Shown: piece by piece, positions 30,337 through 38,296 of the stretch
Layout of the letters: the number at the start of each line of letters is the position of its first letter
Position numbering within the stretch: the stretch's first letter is position 1
Source: Psychrobium sp.
Lineage (GTDB): Bacteria > Pseudomonadota > Gammaproteobacteria > Enterobacterales > Psychrobiaceae
DNA length: 38,296 bases
Direction: 5' to 3'
Assembly: GCA_013214905.1 (NCBI GenBank)
Contig: JABSRV010000013.1
Location: 1 to 38,296, forward strand
Translations under genes and position numbers: made by a program
Notes under the pieces: model-generated
What the model was told of the DNA's origin: nothing
Seen by the model: only the letters and a program-made list of their open reading frames with translations
Database searches by the model: none

Positions 30337-31890
30337 TTAATGCGGGTATTTGTTCATAATAATCATAAATTGTTCCAGATTATCTAAAAACAAATCCACC
30401 AATTTTGGTTCAAATGCAATACCACGATTCTCTTTAATAAAATTCAAACAAAAATCCAAATCAAATGCTGGTTTATAACAACGCCTGTTGTATAACGCGT
30501 CGAACACATCCACAAGCGATACAATTCGTCCATAAAGGTGAATATTTTCCCCTGCCAGTTTATTTGGATAACCGCTACCATCCCAGCGTTCATGATGATT
30601 CAGCGAGATAATGGCGCCAACTTGCAAGATTAAACGACGAGAGTCATGCAGTAAATCATAACCAATTTGCGCGTGGGTTTGCATAATTTTCCATTGTTCA
30701 TCATCTAGTTTGCCTGGATAATTTAACACATCGTCTGGAATGCCTATTTTACCAACATCATGCAATGGCGCTGCGAGTTTTAGCGTTCTTACTTCTTGCT
30801 GCCCTAGGCCGTAAAGCTCTGCCAACAACGCAGAAAAATGAGCAACACGCTTTAAATGATTACCCGTCTCTTTAGATCGGGTTTCGAGTGCGCTGCCTAA
30901 TCGATAAACAATTTCTTCCTGTGTATCTTCAATGTCCTGATCCAAAATAATATTGTCGTAGGCGATTTGCACATTGCGTGAAAAAATCTCTATCAAGTGC
31001 CTATCATTTTCACTAATATCATCGTGAATACCACTAATAAAAACCAAGGTTGAATATTGCTGCGGATCTCTACCGTAATAGAAAATATAACCTTCGCCAA
31101 ATTGTAATTGATTATTACTTTGTGTCTTTAAGTAAATTCTATTAAGCGCTGGCGGCAATACGTCATGTACCATTTCCCCTACGCTGCCTGCAAAATCACC
31201 TTGCGCGGCAACCACAGTTAAGTTGTGATCTTGTTTGTTAGGACCATGCAACTCAGCGACTAATGAATTCAACTGAAACCCATTATCACCACGAGAAAAT
31301 ACAGCGCCAAGTTGGGTCAGTAACCCATCAATGAACTGATGCATATTATGGCTAGAAAATAAATCACAGGACGCACTAATCACTCGCTCTAGGCCTTGTC
31401 GGTTCGATTCAATGGCCGATAAGTCTCTAAACGAGCGTAGTGCAGAAACGATGGTGGTAAATAACCGTTGTGACGTTAGCTCTGTTTTAGATTTATAGTC
31501 ATTTATATCATAGGCTAAAATCACTTCTCGCTCTGGTGCTTGCCCAGGCTGACCGGTGCGTAAAACAATGCGTACCAATTGATTGTTAGCTTGCTCTCGC
31601 ACGTACCTTGCAACTATTAGCCCTGCATCGTCGGTTTCCATGACTACATCAAGTAAGATAACCGCAATGTCAGTTCGCTCATCAACAATTTTTTTTGCCT
31701 GCTCGCCGCTATAAGCACTGATAAATTCAATCTCGCGCCCTTGAAATTCAAAGCCACGCAGTGCTAACTTAGTAACCGTGTGAATTTCTTCTTCATCATC
31801 AACGATAAGCAACTTCCAGCGCTCTAGCGGTATCGCGGTGCTATCTTCTACTTCTATTTCCTCGGCAAATATAAAATCGTCCATATGCAC
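30337..31890 (-). CDS. Response regulator with DUF3369-like and intact HD-GYP domain (c-di-GMP phosphodiesterase candidate)
   Basis: Receiver 'LLIVDDEEEIHTVTKLAL...VILLDVVMETDDAGL', HD-GYP 'APLHDVGKIGIPDDVL...HHERWDGSGYPNKL'. Confidence 0.92.
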   Translation of the reverse strand: MHMDDFIFAEEIEVEDSTAIPLERWKLLIVDDEEEIHTVTKLALRGFEFQGREIEFISAYSGEQAKKIVDERTDIAVILLDVVMETDDAGLIVARYVREQANNQLVRIVLRTGQPGQAPEREVILAYDINDYKSKTELTSQRLFTTIVSALRSFRDLSAIESNRQGLERVISASCDLFSSHNMHQFIDGLLTQLGAVFSRGDNGFQLNSLVAELHGPNKQDHNLTVVAAQGDFAGSVGEMVHDVLPPALNRIYLKTQSNNQLQFGEGYIFYYGRDPQQYSTLVFISGIHDDISENDRHLIEIFSRNVQIAYDNIILDQDIEDTQEEIVYRLGSALETRSKETGNHLKRVAHFSALLAELYGLGQQEVRTLKLAAPLHDVGKIGIPDDVLNYPGKLDDEQWKIMQTHAQIGYDLLHDSRRLILQVGAIISLNHHERWDGSGYPNKLAGENIHLYGRIVSLVDVFDALYNRRCYKPAFDLDFCLNFIKENRGIAFEPKLVDLFLDNLEQFMIIMNKYPH

Positions 31891-32268
31891 AGTCCCTGGT
31901 TTGATTAGTTATATACCCGTCATCATTGAAACCTCAGATTTATTGTCTGAAGATTAAATAACATCCACCATTAATGCGTGAGCTAATACGTTTAAATACT
32001 TGGTAGCCCATTGACATTTCAATGATTATTGGTAAAAAGCAACTAAATTCGTCGGTAGCAGAAATTAAAGCATAAAATAACGGCATAGCGACGCTCAAAA
32101 AAACATACAAAACCATCAAAAACAAGTTTGTGCCTGTATTGAGTTGGTATTATTTAATGATAGTAAATGAATTAGAAATATGGGGGTTAAATAACGAAAT
32201 AAGTATTATTCACGCCGTTATTTTTCTTAGCTTATGAAATGAATTAGGGGTATTCGTATCTTGTGCAT

Positions 32269-33117
32269 TTATCTTCTTTGAGCGAATGTTACTCGGTCTA
32301 AACCTGCCAAGTCTTTGAGCGTAGCGGCTTCAACAAAACCCGCCATAGTTAGGATATTGCGGACTGATTCGGCTTGTTCAAAGCCATGTTCAAACAACAA
32401 ATAACCGCCAACTTTTAGATAATCAACCGCTTGAGCGGTAATATCCATGATGTCTTGCAAGCCATCATTTTTTGCAACCAAGGCTGATAATGGTTCAAAT
32501 CTTACATCGCCTTGTGCAAGGTGTGGATCATTTTCGTCGATATATGGCGGATTTGACACGATAAAGTCACATGTTCCTAACCATTGCTTATCAACATTTT
32601 CAAGCCAACTCGATTGTAAAAAAGTGGCGTTCTCAATAGCGAGTTGTTGCTGATTACTTTGGGCTAACGCCACCGCCTGCTCACTGTAATCAATACCCAA
32701 TAACGACCATTGTGGTTGCTCGCTTGCTAACGCCAACGCAATAGCCCCCGTTCCAGTCCCTAAATCAATGCCCATTGCTTTGGGAGTTGAGACAAGTTCT
32801 AACACGGTTTCAACTAGCAGTTCGGTTTCGGGACGAGGGATTAGCGTGGAGGGTGCGACGCGCAAAGACAATGACCAAAATTCTTGCGTTTGAACGATAT
32901 AGGCAATGGGCTCACCTTGCTCGCGTCGATGTAACAACAACTCAAATGCCTGAATATTTTCTTTGCTTATCTCTTTTTCAGGCCAGGCATAAAAATAACT
33001 ACGCCCAACCTGTAATACCTTTGCCAATAATATTTGTGCGTCTAATAACGCACTATCACTGTGTGCAAGTCGCGTGCGTGCGGTGGCTAATACATCAGCA
33101 ATGGTATTATTGGTCAT
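32269..33117 (-). CDS. prmC: Peptide chain release factor N(5)-glutamine methyltransferase
   Basis: 'GEPIAYIVQTQEFWSLSLRVAPSTLIPRPETELLVE', 'DLGTGTGAIALALA', 'IVSNPPYID'. Confidence 0.96.
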   Translation of the reverse strand: MTNNTIADVLATARTRLAHSDSALLDAQILLAKVLQVGRSYFYAWPEKEISKENIQAFELLLHRREQGEPIAYIVQTQEFWSLSLRVAPSTLIPRPETELLVETVLELVSTPKAMGIDLGTGTGAIALALASEQPQWSLLGIDYSEQAVALAQSNQQQLAIENATFLQSSWLENVDKQWLGTCDFIVSNPPYIDENDPHLAQGDVRFEPLSALVAKNDGLQDIMDITAQAVDYLKVGGYLLFEHGFEQAESVRNILTMAGFVEAATLKDLAGLDRVTFAQRR

Positions 33118-33120
33118 AAT

Positions 33121-34215
33121 TTATTGTCTATATTCTTCAGACAATGCAGCTAAAAGATCAGCTTGCTGTTCATGCAATAACGGTTCGATAATCATGCTGA
33201 TATCGCCCTGCATCATCTCAGTTAGACGATATAACGTTAGGTTAATGCGATGATCGCTCACTCGCCCTTGCGGATAGTTATAGGTACGAATTCGCTCACT
33301 ACGATCACCACTAGCGACTAATGAACGACGAGTCGACTCTTCAGCTAAACGGCGTTTTTCGTCTTCGGCTTGTTGCAAACGCGCGCCAAGTACCGACATT
33401 GCTTGTGCTCTGTTTTTATGTTGCGAGCGCTGTTCTTGACACTCAACAACAGTACCCGTTGGAATATGCGTAATACGAATAGCTGAATCTGTTTTATTAA
33501 CGTGCTGACCACCGGCACCAGAGGCGCGGAATGTATCAACTTTTAAATCTGCAGGATTAATCTTAATCGCATCAGCTTCTGGAATTTCAGGCATGATTAC
33601 CACGGTACAGGCAGACGTATGTACACGGCCCTGAGATTCGGTTTCAGGTACACGTTGTACGCGATGGCCACCAGACTCAAATTTCATGTGGCCATAAATG
33701 CCCTCACCGATGATCTTGGCGATAACTTCTTTAAAGCCGCCTTTATCAGATTCATTAAGGGTAAGAATTTCTAAACGCCATCCTTTACTTTCAATGTAAC
33801 GAGAATACATTCTAAATAAGTCACCAGCAAAAATAGCTGCTTCATCACCACCCGCACCGGCACGAATTTCTAAAAATGCATTACGATCATCGTTTGGATC
33901 TGTTGGCAATAATAATATTTGCAGATCAGCTTCAATTTGAGCAAGTGCGGCCTTAGATTCTTTATATTCGTCTTGCGCCATCTCGCGCATGTCAGGATCT
34001 TCATCCTTTAGCATCTCTTGTGCCGAAGAATAATCAAGTTCCGCTTGCTTATAGCTAGCAAATGTCTCAATGACAGGACCAAGCTTGGCATATTCTTGAT
34101 TTAACGTGCGAAATAAATCTTGATTGTTAATAGTAGCGATGTCGCCTAACAAAGCTTCAACTTCTTCATGACGCTCTTGCAAGCCTTCAAGCTTAGCGTA
34201 AACAGTTGGTTTCAT
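33121..34215 (-). CDS. prfA: Peptide chain release factor 1
   Basis: '[25 protein letters not shown]', '[22 protein letters not shown]', '[20 protein letters not shown]'. Confidence 0.97.
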   Translation of the reverse strand: MKPTVYAKLEGLQERHEEVEALLGDIATINNQDLFRTLNQEYAKLGPVIETFASYKQAELDYSSAQEMLKDEDPDMREMAQDEYKESKAALAQIEADLQILLLPTDPNDDRNAFLEIRAGAGGDEAAIFAGDLFRMYSRYIESKGWRLEILTLNESDKGGFKEVIAKIIGEGIYGHMKFESGGHRVQRVPETESQGRVHTSACTVVIMPEIPEADAIKINPADLKVDTFRASGAGGQHVNKTDSAIRITHIPTGTVVECQEQRSQHKNRAQAMSVLGARLQQAEDEKRRLAEESTRRSLVASGDRSERIRTYNYPQGRVSDHRINLTLYRLTEMMQGDISMIIEPLLHEQQADLLAALSEEYRQ

Positions 34216-34301
34216 TGTCTTATTTTCTCATATTAAAAGCACTAGAGATTCATTATGCGACTGATGCGCACAGACTAGTGTCGATATTTGTTGCTATTGT
34301 A

Positions 34302-35555
34302 TTAGGTATTGTCACCAAGTCCCAGTGCATTAGAGATAATATTTAGTTTTTCATTATCTCCAGCGTGGCTGGCACTGCTCATGGCACGTGTTGGATGGTG
34401 AATTAATTTATTGGTGAGTTTATTGGCCATTTCAATCAATACTTTTTGAGGGTCATTACCTTGGGCAATTTTTTGCAGTGCTTTTTCCAATAATTCATCT
34501 TTACTGGCAAAACTCGCTTGTCGATAGTCTTTAATATAGTCAACTGAGTCGAGTGCACGAAACCAAGCCACAAAATCTTCTGCTTGCGCTTTGGTAATCA
34601 GCTCAGCTTCGTCTGCTGCCGCGCGACGTGATGCCATGTTCTGTTGCACAATATCTTGTAAATCATCAACCGTATAAAGATATACATCGTCAAGTTCTGC
34701 CACTTGAGATTCAATATCACGCGGCACCGCAATATCAATTAACAATAGCGGTTGATGGCGCCGTGATGATACGGCCGTTTCCACTAACCCCTTCCCTAAT
34801 ATAGGTAAGGTGCTAGCAGTAGACGAAATCACCACATCGGCGCTGGCCAAGTGTTCTGGAATTTGCGCCAAGGTAATCGCTTTCGCACCGATTTGCTGCG
34901 CCATCTGCTCACCACGGGCCAAGGTACGATTTGCCACTGTAATATTACTAACACCGGCCTCAATTAAGTGCTTTGCCACTAATTCAACGGTTTCACCAGC
35001 GCCAATAAGCAAGACATTGGTATCATTTAAGTCCGCGAAGATTTGTTTGGCTAGACTCACGGCCGCAAACGCAACCGATACCGCATTGGCGCCGATATTA
35101 GTATCGGTGCGAACTTTTTTAGCCACAGAAAAAGTACGTTGGAATAGTTTATCTAAGGTCACTGAAATAGAGCCGGCAGACTTTGCCGTACTATAGGCTT
35201 GCTTAATCTGCCCCAGAATTTGCGGTTCACCCAGTACTAATGAATCAAGGCCACAAGAAACACGCATTAGGTGATTAACCGCTGCCACGCCATGGTGTAA
35301 ATAAAGGCTTTTCTCTAGCAATTCGCGATCCACTTGATGGAAATTAATTAACCAATCAACCATTTGCTGCGCTTGATTTTTATGGCAATACAATTCCGTT
35401 CTATTACAAGTAGACACGATCACGGCTTCGCTGCCCAAATTAAGCCGCTTTAATTGTTGCAACGCCTCGATCATTTGATCGGGCGAAAAAGAAATTTTTT
35501 CACGCAATTCAATGGAGGCTGTATTGTGGTTGACACCTAAGGCGACTAAAGACAT
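34302..35555 (-). CDS. hemA: Glutamyl-tRNA reductase
   Basis: '[20 protein letters not shown]', '[11 protein letters not shown]', '[23 protein letters not shown]', '[10 protein letters not shown]'. Confidence 0.97.
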   Translation of the reverse strand: MSLVALGVNHNTASIELREKISFSPDQMIEALQQLKRLNLGSEAVIVSTCNRTELYCHKNQAQQMVDWLINFHQVDRELLEKSLYLHHGVAAVNHLMRVSCGLDSLVLGEPQILGQIKQAYSTAKSAGSISVTLDKLFQRTFSVAKKVRTDTNIGANAVSVAFAAVSLAKQIFADLNDTNVLLIGAGETVELVAKHLIEAGVSNITVANRTLARGEQMAQQIGAKAITLAQIPEHLASADVVISSTASTLPILGKGLVETAVSSRRHQPLLLIDIAVPRDIESQVAELDDVYLYTVDDLQDIVQQNMASRRAAADEAELITKAQAEDFVAWFRALDSVDYIKDYRQASFASKDELLEKALQKIAQGNDPQKVLIEMANKLTNKLIHHPTRAMSSASHAGDNEKLNIISNALGLGDNT

Positions 35556-35698
35556 TTATTTGGGTTCGATTAAATCTATCAGCATTTTATGACGCTAATT
35601 TTACATGAAAGCACAGGTCAATTGAAAGCACCCCTAGAGGTTAAGTTAAAAAGAAGCTACTCTATATTGAATCTAAGTCAAACTTTTAGACAATTTAC

Positions 35699-36268
35699 GT
35701 GATTAAACGATTATTATTCTTATTAATGACAACAATATTAGTTGGTTGTAGTACTACAATCGATCCTAATAAGCTTGTCGGCCCCGTCACCCAGCAATGG
35801 CAATTTAACGGTAAATTTGCCGTGCGCTCGGTAAAAGAAACAAAATCAGCCAAAATTAATTGGCAACAACTTAACGATCAATTCGACATTAACCTCTACA
35901 CCACATTTGGTATCACCGTGATGAAAATCAATGGCGGACGTAATCATGTGCAAATAGATGACGGCAGCGACACGTATAAAGGCACCTCGGCAGGTCACCT
36001 TATTTGGCAACTTACCGGTTGGCATGTACCCATTGACCAAATGCAGCAATGGGTTCAAGGGGATGTCAAACAGGCTATTAATGTTAAATTAGATCAATAC
36101 GGACGCTTCAAAAGTGGCGACATTATCGGCGAAAACGGTCAAGTTTGGCATTTAAAACTGAGTAAGTACAAAAACGTTGATGGCTACATCCGCCCTCATA
36201 GTCTGTTACTAAGTCAGCAAAAACTATTTTTCAAACTCGCAATATCAAAGTGGCAAATACAAAAATAA
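35699..36268 (+). CDS. lolB: Outer membrane lipoprotein LolB (GTG start)
   Basis: Lipobox 'TTILVGCST', 'QWQFNGKFAVRSVKETKSAKINWQQ', position between hemA and ispE. Confidence 0.9.
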   Translation: MIKRLLFLLMTTILVGCSTTIDPNKLVGPVTQQWQFNGKFAVRSVKETKSAKINWQQLNDQFDINLYTTFGITVMKINGGRNHVQIDDGSDTYKGTSAGHLIWQLTGWHVPIDQMQQWVQGDVKQAINVKLDQYGRFKSGDIIGENGQVWHLKLSKYKNVDGYIRPHSLLLSQQKLFFKLAISKWQIQK

Positions 36269-37128
36269 TGAATACAGAAAACACCTGGCCAGCACCCGCG
36301 AAATTAAATTTATTTCTACATATCACCGGTAAACTCGACAATGGTTACCATACACTGCAAACCATCTTTCAATTTTTAGATCATGGCGATACATTGTCTT
36401 TTTCAGTCAATCAAACGGACAAAATATCTATTGCCCCAGATGTCGTTGGCATTGCGTTAATAGATAATCTTATTTATCGCGCCGCGATTTTATTAAAGCC
36501 ATACGCTAATAAAAACGCTGGCGTGCATATCGATCTTGATAAAGTATTGCCTATGGGCGCGGGTTTGGGCGGCGGCTCATCTAATGCTGCCACTACGTTA
36601 GTGGCATTAAACCATCTTTGGCAAACAAATTTATCTAATGAGAAACTAGCGCAGCTAGGGCTAAGCCTTGGCGCTGACGTGCCTATTTTTGTGCACGGTT
36701 TTGCAGCCTTTGCGCAAGGTGTCGGCGAAGACCTCACGCCAGTAACACCACCTACTCCCTATTATTTGGTTATTTGGCCGGGCATTAGCGTTAGCACTGC
36801 AGATATTTTTCAAGCGCCAGATCTACCCAGAAATACTCCCATGCTGACATTAGAGCAGCTCGCAACCGCGCAACTGGGTAATGACTGCCAACAAGTCACA
36901 AAAAATCGTCATCCTGAGGTTGCCAGCGCCCTCGACTGGTTGATAGAATACGCACCAGCAAAAATGACAGGGACTGGCAGTTGTGTTTTTGGAGAATTTG
37001 ATAGTGAGCAGGCAGCGAACGCCGCACTGGAAAAATTACCCAACTCAATGCATGGATTTGTCGCTAAGGGCATGAACAGCTCACCATTAGCGATAAAATT
37101 AGCGCAACAACAGTCATCATTATTGTAA
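36268..37128 (+). CDS. ispE: 4-diphosphocytidyl-2-C-methyl-D-erythritol kinase
   Basis: 'WPAPAKLNLFLHITGKLDNGYHTLQTIFQFLD', 'VLPMGAGLGGGSSNAATTL', 'MTGTGSCVFGEF'; ATG overlaps the lolB stop (TAATG). Confidence 0.96.
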   Translation: MNTENTWPAPAKLNLFLHITGKLDNGYHTLQTIFQFLDHGDTLSFSVNQTDKISIAPDVVGIALIDNLIYRAAILLKPYANKNAGVHIDLDKVLPMGAGLGGGSSNAATTLVALNHLWQTNLSNEKLAQLGLSLGADVPIFVHGFAAFAQGVGEDLTPVTPPTPYYLVIWPGISVSTADIFQAPDLPRNTPMLTLEQLATAQLGNDCQQVTKNRHPEVASALDWLIEYAPAKMTGTGSCVFGEFDSEQAANAALEKLPNSMHGFVAKGMNSSPLAIKLAQQQSSLL

Positions 37129-37396
37129 TATACCCAAGTTACTTGAAAATGCGAGTTTCAGAGCTCGGGTAGGATGCCAGAACAAGGCATGACTTGTAAG
37201 CAATGGTTATTCCCTTACTTAGAGTCATAACGCCGTGCTGGCTTTCTACCCGAACTCCCGCTGAGAAAGGCGATAAGCGACCAACTACGGCGTTATAAAA
37301 CCTTGATGTAGAGTGACTAGAACGGCGGTCTTATGCCTTGTATTTGGCACGCTTCTCGACTTGCTGAGTTCTGCATTTCCAGGTAGCTTGGGTATA
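37129..37396. mobile_element. About 268-bp MITE-like long imperfect palindrome between ispE and prs
   Basis: Left end tatacccaagttacttgaaaatgc; reverse complement of right end tatacccaagctacctggaaatgc (21/24 identical). Internal arms ataacgccgt...acggcgttat. Confidence 0.75.
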
Positions 37397-37469
37397 AATT
37401 TACTATTAGCTAATATTTAGCTAATGAACTGGCGGATTCACACCGCCCACCAACCCCCTGAGGTTTCAC

Positions 37470-38296
37470 GTGCCTGATATTAAATTGTTTGCTGGGAATG
37501 CCATTCCAGAACTAGCTAAGAAAATTGCCGATCGTCTTTCTCTAAAATTGGGTCAAGCGACTGTGGGTCGTTTTAGTGCCGGCGAAATTAGTGTACAGAT
37601 CAACGAAAATGTTCGTGGGGCAGATGTCTTCATCTTGCAATCAACTTGTTCGCCAACCAATGATAACCTGATGGAATTATTGGTTATGGTTGATGCCCTT
37701 CGACGAGCTTCTGCTGGCCGAATTACTGCTGTAATTCCTTATTTTGGTTATGCGCGTCAAGATCGTCGTGTACGAAGTGCCCGCGTACCAATCACCGCTA
37801 AGGTAGTTGCTGACTTCTTATCTAGTGTTGGTGTTGACCGTGTATTAACAGTGGATTTACACGCGGAGCAAATTCAAGGTTTCTTCGATGTGCCAGTGGA
37901 CAACGTATTTGGTACGCCGGTATTACTTGAAGATATCAAAGAACGTAAGTTTCATAACCCAATCGTGGTATCTCCAGACATTGGCGGCGTAGTACGTGCA
38001 CGTGCGCTAGCTAAATTATTAGACGATGCAGACCTTGCTATTATCGACAAACGTCGTCCAGCAGCTAACGTTGCTCAAGTAATGCATATCATTGGTGATG
38101 TTAAAGGCCGTGATTGTATTATTGTTGATGACATGATTGATACCGGTGGCACCTTGTGTAAAGCCGCTGAAGCGTTAAAAGAGCACGGTGCTCGCAGCAT
38201 CTATGCTTACGCTACGCACCCAGTATTTTCAGGCAGCGCCGTGACTAACATTGCTAACAGTGTGATTGATGAGTTCGTCGTGACTGATTCAATCCC
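37470..38296 (+). CDS. prs: Ribose-phosphate pyrophosphokinase (partial, continues beyond window)
   Basis: GTG start: [50 protein letters not shown]..., PRPP motif '[22 protein letters not shown]'. Confidence 0.96.
   Translation, partial: MPDIKLFAGNAIPELAKKIADRLSLKLGQATVGRFSAGEISVQINENVRGADVFILQSTCSPTNDNLMELLVMVDALRRASAGRITAVIPYFGYARQDRRVRSARVPITAKVVADFLSSVGVDRVLTVDLHAEQIQGFFDVPVDNVFGTPVLLEDIKERKFHNPIVVSPDIGGVVRARALAKLLDDADLAIIDKRRPAANVAQVMHIIGDVKGRDCIIVDDMIDTGGTLCKAAEALKEHGARSIYAYATHPVFSGSAVTNIANSVIDEFVVTDSI

Noticed and set aside
31911-31935. Full TATACCC element upstream of the RR/HD-GYP gene
   Set aside because: Only one end (tatacccgtcatcattga) is visible. No matching GGGTATA end was found nearby, so at most it is a remnant.
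31940-32125. 61-aa hydrophobic ORF on the minus strand (MFLMVLYVFLSVAMPLF...)
   Set aside because: No clear RBS, no recognised family, in an AT-rich intergenic region. It could be a remnant but cannot be supported.
34810-35196. 128-aa plus-strand ORF antisense to hemA
   Set aside because: Shadow ORF of a conserved gene, with no family features.

Overview
The window is a chromosomal segment from a marine gammaproteobacterium, with a Colwelliaceae/Alteromonadales-like gene set. It is mostly housekeeping and regulatory genes separated by repeat-rich intergenic DNA. From left to right: an FtsX-like ABC permease (5'-truncated by the window edge); an arginase-family protein; a phosphate module pstS/phoR/phoB plus porin on the minus strand, with apparent Pho boxes; sbcC/sbcD; an orphan sensor histidine kinase; rdgC; an M61-family PDZ protease divergent from a TPR membrane protein; ppnN-xni; a large protein with a degenerate HD-GYP domain; rlmM, a DUF423 gene and gcvA; a small secreted protein; kdsA, a DUF819 gene, sirB1, sirB2, an RR/HD-GYP gene, prmC, prfA and hemA; then divergent lolB-ispE-prs (prs is truncated by the window edge). 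I found no tRNA, rRNA, CRISPR array, prophage or defence island. The most notable observations are: (1) ppnN appears to carry two C-terminal lesions, a -1 frameshift and an in-frame TAA, and its ancestral stop overlaps the xni start; (2) two gapless 159-bp copies of a palindromic MITE-like element show a compensatory stem change; (3) other TATACCC...GGGTATA-ended palindromic elements sit tightly against stop codons or Pho boxes; (4) 11-bp-periodic Pho-box arrays lie upstream of phoB, pstS and the porin gene; (5) several proteins look like degenerate second-messenger enzymes. No clearly new multi-gene system was identified.
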